From NCBI RefSeq assembly GCF_027887165.1, contig NC_077228.1, positions 429,093,957 through 429,157,956 on the forward strand: a DNA stretch of 64,000 nt, given 5' to 3'. This DNA comes from Monodelphis domestica. Its lineage: Eukaryota > Chordata > Mammalia > Didelphimorphia > Didelphidae. The notes beneath the pieces were generated by a model, which saw nothing but the letters and a program-made list of their open reading frames with translations, did not search any database and had not been told where the DNA came from. A program made the translations under genes and the position numbers. Below, piece by piece: positions 35,901-50,900 of the stretch (its first letter is position 1; each line of letters starts with the position of its first letter).

Positions 35901-38900
35901 TGTTATTTTTATTCAAACTTAGAAAATGTCATACTGAGACAAACCTATATTTTCCGTCTTCTTAGTAGAATCAAAAGATGTTTTTATAAAGACAGAATTA
36001 TCCTCCATGTCATCATCAGAAAAATTAAGATATATACCCTTCAAATATGCCCTAGCTTCCTTTAACAATATCTCCAATTTTATGTAAAACTATCCTGAAT
36101 CTTTTAATTATGTTTTTAAAAGATCCTATCCCCTTATTTGAAAAAAGTGCCTTAAACATATTATTTCGACTCTAAAGAATGTGATATCTTCAATGTACCC
36201 TTTTACCAAATCAGATCATATCCCATGCACATGGTTTTTCTGCTTTTCTAGCTCATGTTCTCCAAAAGATCTTCCACAAAGGATTTACCTGACATCCTGA
36301 GGGTCTAGCTATCTCTCCATCTTTTTATATTTCATGGCATGAAGCACTCAAGCACTCAGGCTGTTAGCCTTCCATAACCACCATGATCATCCCACCTTTT
36401 CCAATCCTACACATACACTGTATAGGATTGTCTACCACACATCTCTCCACTGACTTTTAGGTCATCTGAACCTTTGACTTCTCATGGACTATAGTGTTTC
36501 AAGATTTTTTTTTTTAACTTTATATTCCATCTTGGAATCAATATTAATTTTGATTCTAAGGCAGAAGGGCTAAAAAGGCTAGGCAATTGGGGTTAAGTGA
36601 CCTGCCCAGCTAAGAAGTATCTGAGGCTAGATCATGTGAAATTCATTTGCTTGTACTTACAGTGGATCATGGCCAGATATGAAGAAATGGATCTCGTTTC
36701 TGGTGAGAAAGCCTTGTATTCCATATTTTCTTGGCTGACACAGTGTGTCAATGATTATAAGCTATATTTTTATTTTTAAAACTCTTTTATTATGTTTTTC
36801 TTGCATGTGCAATATACTATTTCAGTATTTTTTCTCTCCTTTTTATATTTGAAGCACATGTCACCAGTATGAAGATTTTCTTTAACTTTTTGATTTTGCA
36901 GTAATATAAGTTTAAAATACATTTGCTATAATGTCAACGCATGCCCCAAAAGCTTGAGTCTGTAAAAATGATGCCACTAATTGTTTAAAAAAATTATTAT
37001 GGGACTTTGCTTAATGGTCTTAATTATTATGGGACTTTGCTTAATGGTCTGATTCCAGGACAAGATATACAAAAGAGCCATTGCATTGCACAGGGTCAAT
37101 GAAGCACAAAGCTAAACCTGATTAGTGCCACAAAAGAGCACACAGGATATATTAGTGTGAAGACTCAAGGTTGCGATGCTTAACATACATTAAGACATAG
37201 GCCTTCCTTGTATCCACACTCACTCTGAAAATACTTACAGTAGAGTATCCCAAACTTGGCTCCTACCTGGCTCCTATAATCTAGTCCCTTTTCTGTCCTT
37301 CATAGTATGGCAAACTTTTTGTAGTCCTGGCTACTCACTGGGTAAATGCATCATTGCTTAGATCATTTTAATTGGGCCCTGATTCAAGGACCTGTTATAG
37401 ATTTACTTTTCCTTTACTTGGAATTTTTACACATAAGACTTTGGTAGTCTATATTTTCATCCAGAAATTATCTTTTTTTATTTGGATTTTTCTGATGTCT
37501 TTTTAATTTCTCTTATCAATTGATTCATATACCTCATAACTCAGCCATGCATCCCTAAGGGATCCTGTGTTTTTCAATCACCCTCTTCATGGGGAAATGT
37601 AGAAATATTATTATTTTTAATTGCAAAGTTTAAATTCCTTTTGAGAAAAATTTTAGGTTAAGAAACATGTTACCTCTCCAAATCCAGAAACTGAACTGTT
37701 TGGAGAAGTCACCATGAAGATGCCTCTAGACCACAAGCTACACGAGAAGATCAAGAATGAACTTTGGGTGTGGTTGATTGAACATTTATTTGTGTGTATA
37801 CTTTCATGCCAAAGGAGACTGCCCCCTAACTGGCTTTTTGTCAATGCATCTAGCAATTATTGGTTTTATTCTTTTTTTTTCTCTTATCCTGAAATTATTG
37901 TAATCTTTAAGTTGATTATGTTTTCATGATCCTTTTGGGGAAAATCTTTCCCAATAAGGATCAAACAGAGAAATATAAAAATGGAGATTTGAACCCCAGA
38001 CTCCAATTCTCAGAAGTCCTTGGTACTTCCCAGAATTCCCCAGAATTATTTAAAGGGGCTCTCCGCCTACTTGAGGCTCTCTCTCCCTGCTTCCGCTTCC
38101 AAGCACACACGTCTCTCAAGATGTAGTAAGTGAAATTGAATGGGCATTTTGGCCCTTCTAGGCACATGCTTTCTTATTTTGTATTTTCTTTATTTCTTAA
38201 TCTTTAATAAATCTCTAAAAATATAACACTTTTAGCAGAGAAACTAATTTTAATTATAACAATCTGAACTTAGAAACTCCTGATTCTAGGTCTAGCTCTT
38301 TATCCACTGAACCCCCTAGGTGCCTCTGTTCCAAGATTTGTAATCAAAAAGCACAACAAGAGAATATGATGTTGAAAAGACTGGCTTTTTGAAAATATGG
38401 AGGAGGTGAAGGGGGATGCGAGGTAATGACACAATGAAAGTTAAGAATTCCTGGTCTATATCCTTGATGATTTTGAAATACTGCTATCCCTATCTGAATT
38501 TGTATTTTCCAGACTTAGAAAAAACAATTTTTAGTCAATCTTTATATAACAGCATTTCCATCCTGATTATTCTAGTTGCACTTTATTCTACAATCAATCA
38601 ACAACCATTTACTAAACTCTAACTAGCTGCCAAGCACTACAGCACCTCTTATATTTCTTTACACACAATAAGAATTCAATAAATGCTTTTCACAAAAACA
38701 AGCCATTCAGATAAAAATCTTCCTTCAAAAAAAAATTGGGCAGAAAAAAGGTTTAGATGATGTAGAGGAAAATGATCCAACTGTTTTGCCAATAGGAAGT
38801 TGGAAAGAAAAAGGCCATTCAACTTGAGGATGCAAAGAAACAAACTTTGCAGTGTGTGAAATGATGGATTCATAATGAGTCTATCAAGGAATAAGTAAAC

Positions 38901-41900
38901 CAAAAATGACATAATATGAAGAACATGTTTAATTGCTTTCTGCTTGTCTCAACCCAAAACCTGGAAGAATCTCAATTTTTTTTTTAATATTTTTAAATTC
39001 TATTAGGTTGGCTGACTTGCTCAATAAATACTTGCTAGTTATCAAAATAATAATGGTGACAATGATAATTAGTGATCGCTGACAATGTATTAAGGAGGTG
39101 AGAAAATTTAGAAATGGAGTTCAAATACATGAAGAATTCTTACACAGAAAATGATAACCAAGTAATCACTATCTCCAGTAGCGCCAGAAAAGAAGGAAAC
39201 ATGTTTAAATATAAGGGATTAACGTTAAGTAGAAGAAAGAATTTAGTGACTATGAAAGTTGGTATTATAATCAATATCTGAAGGAGACAAAAATCTTCTC
39301 AGTGTTATTCAAGAACAGGATAGGTTCCCATCTATCTAGGACTGACTAGAGAAAAATGTAATAAACTGAAATTAACTTCCAACCTTTTCTTTGGATACTC
39401 CTTGGAATAATGACTATTAGTTTAAGAAACCTAAAAATAATTTTGAACTTAACTATAATTTTGGAAACAACTATGTGGCAAAAAAAGTTTTATATTTCTT
39501 TTTGTAATTCTCCACATCTAGAATTCTATATACAGAAGGCACGTAATAAGTGCTAACTTACCTGCCATAATAAAGGATACTCTTGTTTTGGTTTTACTTT
39601 ATCTTTGAGAGCAAATTTAGATTTTTCCTGGTCCTTTTCATATTCCTTGAAATCATTCTTGGTATATTTCCCACCTGTTTTTTATTAGGAAAATAAAAGA
39701 GATGATTGGGTTAGTTCATTAACAGAGACTTCGCTAAAAAGAATAAATTGCTAATGCTCCATGAAATAACCTTCAGAAGTTTAACTAAACTACATGTTCT
39801 TTTTATTAATTTCATTTGTTAAACATAACACTTTAGAGTTGGAAGGAATTTTAAAATTTTAGTTCAACTCTTTCATTTTCCAAAAGAGAATAAGCTCAAG
39901 GAAGTTAAGTGGCTTAGTCAACCTGGTGACAGCACTGGGACTAAAGAACCTGGATCTCCTAGCACCAGTTGATCCTTCTTTCCACTGTAAAAGATCACAC
40001 TAATTTATCACTATTACAAATTTAAATGAAACCAGATAGTTTAATTGAGATAGGCAGATGCTGCCACCTGATGATTGAAAAGAATACTGCAACACAAAAT
40101 ATAAAAGTGGGATCCAGTACATGCATTCCTTAAAGAGTTAACATAACTTTGCACAATGATGTTAGAAAGAAGTCTTCTTAGTAATTTATAAATAAATGAA
40201 TTCATGAATAAGCAGACTGAAAAACATTCACACATGTCATACCACTGCTCTCTATCAGGAAAAGACCTTATTAGTAGATCCTATAAGATAGCTGTGTGAA
40301 TGCCTAAATGAAAAAGTTGCATGATATTTTTCTTCATTAACAGCCCAAAGTCTAAGAACACATATATATTTGCATTCAAAAAAGTAGAGAAACAAAGGAT
40401 TAGAAAAGACATACCTTTCCCTCTCCATTTAACTTTTGCAACAGACTGGCTAAAATCTACATGTATTCTTCTGTCATCTATAAGCACATTATCCATTTTG
40501 AAAAAGGCTTTTTCACAATCTTCTTCCTAAAACAATGTTATTTTAAAAAATTAACTCTTTAGTCTATTTCTACAGCTAAAAAAAAGTTAACGAACTTACC
40601 AGTAATTACTGATGCACATAAACTATTAAAATATAAATGACTTACAAAAAGAATCCATACTTAGAAAGAGTGTAACTACTTGAATAAATCTCTTTCTTCA
40701 TCTGTGCTCTCTATTATAACCTTAGGTCTATATAGAACCAATAAAAAAAAAAGATAATAAAACTAGTAAAGCATTACAGCTCCAAGGCCCTATCAAATCC
40801 CTCCTGCTGGCGAGGCAGTAAGGTGTAGAGGGCTGGAGGTCAGGAGACCAGGATTCAACTTCTGTCTCCACTACTGATTAGCTAGTCTGAGCATGTCATG
40901 AATTCTGGGAGCTTCAGTTTCCTCACTTGTAAAAATAAAGATAATATTTATATCATCTACCTCACAGGGTTATTGTGAAGAAAGCATTTTAACAAACCAT
41001 CATAGTGCTACATAAGTGAGTTATTATTATTCACAGATAATTAGTAATCAAATTTGCTGGCTATTTCCTAGTTCTGAAAGGAAGAGACCACATAGACCCT
41101 TAAAATGTACATTTCTGCTTTCTTTGTTAATTTAATATATTTTAAAAGTAACAGGAAAAAAGGATTATTTCCACACAACCCATACTCTGATGCCTCAGGG
41201 AAGAATGAGAATGATCTAGAACACAAACTACAAGCTCTGCCAGGTTTTACCAAGTTAGGAAGGCTCCACCTTTGGTCCTGGAAACAATAGTATTCAGTGA
41301 TCAGTCTAACTAAATTCAGAGCTTACCATCAACAGATTGTCTGATAAGTGACAGATTCTTTGTTCACAGCAGCCCACAAAAATAAGACAAATCTGTCTAT
41401 GTAACCCCTTTCATTTCAATAGTGACCATGGTACAGTAAAAAGAGGCTAAGAATCACAGCTCTTAGATCATTTGTAAACATTATTTTATCTACTAATAAT
41501 CAAAATGTGAGCAGCTCCCTATACGAAAGCCTATCTTTTCAATACCACTATCCTCTAGGCTATGCTAGATGATTGTAAATCATAGACCACCACAATCTCC
41601 AAAAAATTAAAGCTGAGGTCAACAGAGTGGGTATAATTATATAAGCCTCAACCTATAACCAGTGATGGCTTATATTTGAGAAGTAGAATTAACTCTATCA
41701 GATGTGTATGAAATAAAAGGACGTAGCACAGTCAGAAAGCAAATGTGAAAGATAAGTATACCTAAGTATAGCCAGTCAGTCAACAAGGCTTTAGTAAGTA
41801 CTTATATGTCAGATTCTATGCTAAGCTCTGAAATACAAAGAAAGGCAAAAACACAATCCTTATCTACAAGCAGTTCACATGCTAATGGAAGAGACATCAT

Positions 41901-44900
41901 GCAAATGACTAGACAGAAAGATATGGAGAGATTTAACTATATCTGTATGTGTATACAGTATCTAAACTGTATTTTTTTAAAAAGGAAAGAACCAGGAGTT
42001 TGGGGACTAAGAAAGGCCTCCTGCAGAAGGCATGCTAGCAAGCAAAGGTGAGGAGGGAGAGCCACCAGGAAAGGTAGCAACATCAAGGCCTGGAGAAATT
42101 GTATCATAATGATTTTGGTTCTAGGACAGCTATGTAATTTTTGGAATAATGAAAAAAAGATTATCATCACTGCTCCATCCTAAGCAGTACAAGGGGTTGA
42201 GAAGGCCTTCCTTTTGACATAGGTAAGTCACCACACTAAAACTGAATCTGACTTGGAAAATTTCTTGGATGTTGAAATACAATAGTAAAAAATATCTGTT
42301 TTATCTGTTACTTTTGTAAATCTCAAAAGTAATAATTTTTAAATCTAATATAAAGTTTCTCTAGGAAAAAAAAGGCATGGAGAGAAAAGATGCAGTATCA
42401 TGGGCAAGAAAGTCAGCTTAGCCAAATCATAAGAGTATACAGAGAAAATAAAGTGCAAGAAGATTGAAAATGTAGAAGGGACTAGGTTGTAAATGTTAAA
42501 TAGAAAACTTTATATTTGATTCTTAAGGTAATAGAAAGCCCCTAAAATGTATTAAGTAGAGGATCTGTACTTAAGGAAAGGTGGTCCACTACTTTCTGTG
42601 AAATATTCAAATGTCCAAAGAAAGGCCTCTAGCTCATTGGATGAATTTTCCTATGAAGATTTACAGAAAGGGGGCAGCTGGGTAGCTCAGTGGATTGAGA
42701 GCAAGGCCTAGAGATGGGAGGTCCTAGGTTCAAATCTGGCCTCAGACACTTCCCAGCTGTGTGACCCTGGGCAAGTCACTTAACCCTCATTGCCTAGCCC
42801 TTACCACTCTTTTGCCTTGGAACCAATACACAGTATTGATTCCAAGACGGAAAAAGATTTACAGAAAGACATGGACAAGGAAGCAAAGTCTGGACTACCT
42901 TAAATAGAAGTAACCAAGGACAGGCTATATGACTACTTGTCAGGAAAAATAAGAAAATTCCTGCTCGGGCAAGGGGCATACTAAGTGACCCCTGAAGTCC
43001 CTTCCAACTCCAAGGTACTGTTATTCTCGAAGGACAATTGTCCACATTCTAATTTCAGAGTCACAGAATATTAGGGATAGAATTGGCCTTCCGAGGTCAT
43101 CTGGCCCAATTCTCTTATTTTAAAGAACAAAGTGAGGAGCAGAGAGATTTAACTACATAGATTTTGCTCAAGGATTTAGAACCAGGTATCCTAAATCTTA
43201 GCTCAATTCCATTAAAATACACTGTCTCTCCCTCCAAAAAATATTAAAATGCATTAAAACCTCAATTAAATACGGCTCCTAGATTATAAAGTACATCATC
43301 CCAAACATTTTAGATTCTAAAAGCAAACTAATGTACACTAGTTTGAGACTAAAAATTAAAATATAAGTAAAGAACTAACAATAAATAATATATCATCTTA
43401 ACCTTTTTTAAATAGTTGGTTAAATAAGAAATTACTTCTAAGAGATTAAATGAAGACAATACGAATATAATATAAAAATCTCAAATCATAACAAAAGAAA
43501 AAACAAGTATGAATCTGAATGTTTCCACAGTATGGCATACCTTTTCAAATTCAATAAATGCATAACAAAGGGACTCTCCTGTCTTCCAATCACGAATAAC
43601 TTCACAGCTAAAAAATAAGGAGATAAAAATTTAAATTTAACATGATGGGGGAAGGCACAGAGACCTAAATCTATCAATATGAAAAGAAAGTAAGACCAAT
43701 GAACACAAATGTGGAGTTAATGGAGCTTGAATTCTTCCTATTTGGGCTAACTGCCCAATATCATTAGGTCTCATGTATTCAATAAAAGGAAGGTTAGGAT
43801 AAAAATATTCTAACTCTCTTTTCCTGTGCTCAACTTAATTTTGTCTAACTCTTTGCTTTAATTATTAAATTTTATTATTAGATTTTTGTGTAAGTTCATT
43901 TTAAATAACTATAGTTAAAGCTGAGTATAAATGTAGATGTTTTTAACCACAATATTATATAAAGTATCTTATGAAATATGCATACTATATTTTGTATGAC
44001 TACTACTAACAATAATCTACAAAACATTTATATGGTACTTTAAAGTTTATAAAGCACTTTATAATATATTAGCTCATTATTATTAATAGAGTAGTAAATG
44101 TAATTCAAAATAGCATATACATACTTGGCCTTGAAATGCAGTGTTATTTTTGGTTTTTCCTATCAAACCTTCTCCTCTGGGTCCTTTCAACTGGCCAGCA
44201 GACAGATGCTAAGTAAAATCACCTAAAGATTAATACTTTTTTGGGGGGGGGGGGGGAATAGCCTGCAAAATAGATAACTGAGAGCTGACTACATTTTGTT
44301 TGTTTTTTTAAACCCTTACCTTCTGTCTTAGAATCAATACTGTGTATTGGTTCTATGAAAGGGAATTTTTTATCCCCTTTGTCTATTTTAAGTTACTCAA
44401 TCAAGAACTTGAAGTACCCCTACTTAACAAAGAGAGTTCATACTTAATTAGTCCTAAAAGACCACAAGCACTGCCCTACCCTAGGCAGTGCTAGGTAAAA
44501 TGAGAGACTTTGAGGTTCCTGAGATGTGATAGACCACCCCACAGTGAAAGGAAGGAGAAACCAGAGAGACAGGAAGTGATGTGAAGAAAACTGCTTATAA
44601 AAACCAGCCGAGGACATTCTGATTCACTTCTATTGCCTTGGTGGCTCTTGCTTTGGGAGGAATTCTACACTGGTGTCTCTTTGTTAAAGTGTCTTCTACG
44701 TTGGAGGGACTCTTCTGCCTCGGACCTGCATTGAAGATTGATTCTGCACTGGTAAGACTCTTGCTGAAGAGATTACCGTAACTCCTAGTAGGAGACTGGG
44801 ACCTGAGGGACCTGAGGGAATCTTTGTCAGAGTTGAGCCAGATTTCTTTGGATTGGCAATTATAGGGTATTTAGCTAGGCAACATTTTCTACCTCTTTCC

Positions 44901-47900
44901 TACATTTCCCTCTTTACTATCTTTACCCTGCTGTAATAAAGCTACTAAAGCTACAAACATACTTATAGTTTAATTTTTATAAATGGCAACCACAATAAAT
45001 TTAGTGAAATCAATTTTAATTATTACAATTCTAAGGCACAAAACCGGTAAGGGCTAGGCAATGGGAGTTAAGTGACTCCCCCAAGGTCACACAGCTAGAA
45101 AGTGTCTGAATACAGACTTGAATCCAGGACTTCCCATCTCTGGGCCTGGCTCTCAATCCACTGAGTCACCTAGCTGCCCCCTACATTTTGTTTCTGATGG
45201 CATAGACAGACAAACTCAGCACATTTTTTTATTCCTATCCTACTAAGATATATAAAAGCATCTTTTCTTATAAAATCCACTTCTAAAACAGAGGCATATT
45301 ATGGTGGAAATCAATTAACATCCCCTTTGATGAGTAAGAAGTTAAACGTAATGCTCTGCTGTGGAATATAAAGAACAAAAAAAATTTCTGCTCCAACATC
45401 TAAATTCTAAATGGGGAATGCTTCAAAGAAAAGAAATTAAAGGGCTATGGATTCACAATGCCATACCATACTCAACCTCAACACAAGAATATGTAACAGA
45501 GAGGGCTCAAGCTGAATATACAATTCAAGAAAACTGAAGCTCAACACCAGTTCCAACCTAACTTAAGTAAATTTAAACTTGCTGGGATGAGCAGATAAAG
45601 TATAGTATGAGTAAGACATAACCATAAGAAACAAATAATCTAATCAGAATACTGAAACAGTTGATAACTGAATTAGAAAGAAAACTAATTGGTAAGTTCT
45701 GACTGTTAAATACTCAGTGATTAAAAGATTATAGGAATTTTAGGATTCTCATCTATGATGAATTCAACTAATTTGAAAATAGGAAAAGGGAATTGAAAAT
45801 TAAATTGTAAAGGGAAATGTCAACATCCCTAAATGCAGAACACATATAAGATTGTTAGATTAACAACTTATTTATCCATCATCATCAGAGAACAAAATAA
45901 TCCACACAAGTGAATCTTCAATATGAAGTTTACTCTTGAAACCAAAATTTTTCAAAATTTTAGTATTTTTCTGAGGGAATTTATAAATGAATCATATACT
46001 TCCCTGTTTTCTTAAGTTTAAAAAAAGAAAGAAAGAAAAAGAAAACTGTACTGGTACACCATACCCCATGCCTGGAACACACTCAATTAAATTACTTAAA
46101 TATTTATCAAATGCCTAATATGTGGTAGAAGATGCTATAGACCCACTCCTTTCTACCTTTTAAAACCTGGAGCTTCCTTTGAGGTTCAGCACTAGTAGTC
46201 CATAAACATAAACATCTGTTGATCCTGAATATGACTACATATGATCCAGTGTCTTCTCAGGGACTGAGTCATCACAGTGCCAGCTAGCAGTATTCCAGGA
46301 ATTGTTCTGCATCTTTCCTGTATGGCTGAATGTTCAATAGTGTCTAGCTCTTCCCTTGCTGTCCCACATGTTTCTCCTCACCTGACCCCAACCACTTTTA
46401 GAATTTGATCCTTCTGGTATTCTATGGTTTGAAAATCTGGAAAACCAAAATGGTAAGAGTAGCTTCAACAGGTTCCCCTAAGACACCTCGAGTTGAGACC
46501 GTGGCCACAAAGTACATACAGAAGTATGAGCAGAAAGATTTCAAGGCAGTTCGTAGGCAGAAAGGTCTTTCTGGTCATTTCATAGTCCAAAGCTCTAATC
46601 TGAATCACTGTGGTTTCAGTTCTGATTGGTTAAGTGTGATTACCATATTTAAAATTAGTTAAGATGTTGGTGATCCAAGAACTATAGGAAACTATTAATC
46701 ACTATTTTAGAGGCAAAATATTAGGAATAAAGTCTATCTTCAAATGCTATAAATGCTATAAATATTTACCAATAAAAGTTGAAGAACCATTTTATGTATT
46801 AATCAAATGTATATACTCTTTAGCAAAGCATCTTATTTATCTATTTCCTTTTTCTTCCCCAAATGAGTAGGAATTACCTTTTTATGGGCCCAAATCTTGA
46901 AAATATTATTTCCAGATCTTCATCTGTGGTCACTGGATTCAATTTGCACACAAACAGGACATTTTCTGGAGGTTTGATATCTGCATCAGGTAAATCTCCT
47001 ACCTGAATTAAAAGTTTTAAAATGTTATTCTTTTTAATAAGAATGTTTTTAAACTCTAATTAGTCTCACACAAAGTTTGCTAATGAATCTGAAACTGTAT
47101 TTATGAATCGAAAGCCCAAGGAAACTAGTGATTAATAAATCTTTTAAGTGAAGAATAATATGAAATGTTCCTGATGAAAAGAACTACAAAAAAGGACAAA
47201 GGTCTTGGAATATTCCTCAGTCAATCAATACTCTCACCTCTATCACCCTGCTTAGTTACTTGCTCTGAGGATCTTAATAATTTTATAAATCTTAATAATA
47301 AGTTTAATAATTTTAATTTATTATTTTTAATTTATTAAAAAATATAAAAAAGAATAGTGTGAAAGACCTCTGTGTTTCCTTATGGTTTTATGAAAATATA
47401 TGCATAAATAATTTATAATATATATGTAATATACATTATGTATAATATAAATAATAAAATACAAATATAAGTATAAATAAAAGTAGTTATTGTGGGGAAA
47501 ATTACATTTCCTAAAAGCCTACAAGTGGACCAACAGAATAGGACACATCAGTAGGTAGTCTATGATAAATGTGTTATAGGCAGAAAGACAAATGGAACAG
47601 AAAACCATTATCCTATTTACCACATTATTGAGGGTGGATAAGATTATATTTAAAATTTGTAGCTTTAGAATGAAGAGAACATCTTTCACTGAAGCTACTT
47701 CTCATCTACAGAGTATCAATTAAAATAATGGATTTCTTTTCAAATGAATAAAAAAGGCAATTTAATAAAACAACATCTACTCTAAAATAAGATTGCCAGT
47801 TAATTCACAAAAGAATAGCAAGCAATTAAAGTTGGGAGTAAATATAATTCAGAGAAAAGGAAGCAATATAATAAAGGTTATGATGGCACATAAATATAGA

Positions 47901-50900
47901 TTTCATTATTATGAAATAAGAGGCAGCACACTCCCATCTTTCCAATATTCTTAAAATCTTTAACCTTACTCTACACCACATACTCTTTAATACAGTGATG
48001 CTGGCCTCCTGGGTATGCCACAAACAAGATATTCCATCTTGCATCTCTGAGCATTTTCTTTAGCTGTTTCCCCATCCCTGGGATGTTCTCCCCTCTCTGC
48101 TCTGAATACTGAGCCCCACTGACTTCAAATCCCAACTAAAATTCTATCTTCCACAGGAAGCCTCCCCCAATCTCTCTTAAATTCTGGTACTTTTCCTCTA
48201 TTAATTATCTCCTATTTATCTTGTATATTATTTGTTTGTATGTTATCTCCTCCCTTACCTTCAAAGCTCTTTGATGGAAAGGACTGTCTTTTGCCTCTTT
48301 TTGTATGCCCAGCACAGTGTCTGGCACATAGTAGATGCTTTAGAAATATTTATTTATTTGCTGGTTAAAATTATCAGAGTAAGGGCTGTCTTGCAGCTTA
48401 ATATACTGCTTACGAAATATGTGCAAGGTTGTACACAGAAACTGATACACTGTGGCACAATCAAACATAATGGACTTCTCTACTAAGAGCAATCCAGGAC
48501 AATTCTGAGGGACTTATGAGAAAGAACGCTATTAACATTCAGAGGAAGAACTGTGGGAGTAGAAACACAGAAGAAAAACATTTCCTTGATCACGTTTGGT
48601 GGGGATATGCTTTGGGATATAGACTCTAAATGATCACTCTATTACAAATATTAATAATATGGACATAAGTCTTGATCCATGATACTTGTAAAACCCAGTT
48701 GAATTGCTCATTGGTTACAAGAGGGGGAGGGAGGAGAGAAGGGAAAGAATATGAATCATGTAACCATGGAAAAAATATTCTAAATATTTTTTTAAAAGAA
48801 ATATGTGCAAGAATATATGTAAGCAAAACGTGTTCTTACCATTTCTAAAAGAATTGCCTGAGTTTTTGCCTCCTTCTCAGCCATTATTTCTTCAATTTCT
48901 TCAGCTGACCTCCCTTTGAAATCATCAATTTCTTCATCTGCTCCTATTCGGCCACTCTACAAGGAAAAGGCATTTTGTAAACAATAACAAAAATTATTAG
49001 GCCATGTATCTAATATCTAAAAAATATATATACATATATATATATACATATATATGGAAGACAAGGTATACCTTTCTGTAGTTTATTCAATGTTGTTTGA
49101 AAAAACAACCAGGAGTAAGCTTACAAAAGGAATGAAATTAATCTAATGGCAACCAAAATGTCATTAACTCTAGCAGAAATCAGCCAGTAACTAATAAATT
49201 ATTGAATTCTAAAAGGAAAAGAATGCCATAAATGGTACCCAAACCCTTAAAAGTTGGATTTTAGGTCATACATCGCCAATATCAGTTTAAGAGACAGAGA
49301 TAGGGACTGGATGTGCTTTCATAACTACAGAGAACTCCATCTACCAATGGAAGTAGGCATGTTCTCTACAACTTCTAGTCTTAAAAGAGTTGCCTAGAGC
49401 ACTAAGATGTTAAGTAACTGGTCTAGAATCACCCAGGCAGGATGGATCAGAAGTGTGACTTGAACCCAAGTCTTCTTGGTTTCAAGGCTGTCTCTCTATC
49501 TATTCATTAGACTGCTTTTGTCTAACAAAATATAATTTTGAAGAAATTACTTTAGTGTGAAAAGCATATCTACACATAACAATATTCACTCCCAAGAAGC
49601 TTAAGAAAAATCAAAGAATTCTAGTTACATCCCTTCATTTTACAGGCAAGAAACAAAGACTCTAAGGGGTGAAGTCATTGCCAAAAAGTGTCAGTATACT
49701 TACATCTAGTTGTTCCTTGGTTGGTTCTGGTGATCGATCAGGAATTGATAAGCCAGCTGGGTCATCAAAAGGATCATCTAAAATCACTGTATGATTTATC
49801 CTTACAAATGAAAAGCAGTCATGTATTTGAATTAAATTGTTCCAGAATCTGAGCCCCAACAGAATATAAAAAGTCCTTGAGGGAAGGGATTATCTCACTT
49901 CTATATTTTTATCAGAATTCCTGTCACATAGTAAAAACCTAATAAATATCTATTGATTAAGTGAATAATTATGATGAACCTAAGTTCTTAATGGCTGCTC
50001 TAGTTTTTAAAAAAATAGGCAAGTCCTATGAAGCTGAAAGCTTCAACTAGAGATCCAATAGTAGCCTTTCATCCTCTTGCCCAGGGCCCATGCCAGGTAA
50101 TTTCAGAGAGGTTCATCACCAGACAGCTAATCATAAGGGAATTTTTTAGCCAAGGCTACTCCTAGTCTTCTAAGACATAAAGGAATTGCACCTTGTTATC
50201 AGAAAGGGAAGTCAAAATGCTGATGAAATCACAGATCCTTAAAGCACTGCATGTAAAGCATAAATGATAACCATACCTGATATCTTGATAAGGTACAAAG
50301 TCTTTGTCAACGAAAGTCTCATTAATTTTCTTGATTACATCCATTCCTTCTGTTACTTCACCAAACACTGTATGTACACCATCAAGGTAGTCTAGATTTT
50401 CTCCTGTGGTAATAAGAAACTAGACATGAAAAAGAGAAGATGTATATTACTACATAATACAAACACATTTAGAAAGTCTGTAGCTAAAATTAGTCATGAA
50501 TGCAATTAACCCAAAAAATATACAAAATTGATTATATCTAAAAATAAAGTTTTGCATAACTTCAAAAAGTACAGGGAGGGGAGGGGGGTAGTTGAATCAC
50601 TGCATTAAAAGCCAGACCTGAAGACAAGAGGTCCTGAGTTCAAAACTGGCCTCAGATACTTCCTAGTTATGTAACCCTGGACAAGTCACTTAATTTTCAT
50701 TGCCTATCCCTTACTGCCCTTCTATCTTGAAACCAATGCACAGTATTAGTATTAAATTATTTTTAAAATATATGGTAATAAGTAATTCCCTGATGATAGC
50801 ATAGATTATGAAAACTCTTAGTTCACTTATGTGTGTGCATATGCATGTATATGTGTAATGTGTGTGTTAATAGACAGAGATAGTAATTTATGAGGTTCTG

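Noticed and set aside
44243-44256. G-run as a retroviral purine tract
   Set aside because: No LTR starts next to it. It lies in plain intron sequence.
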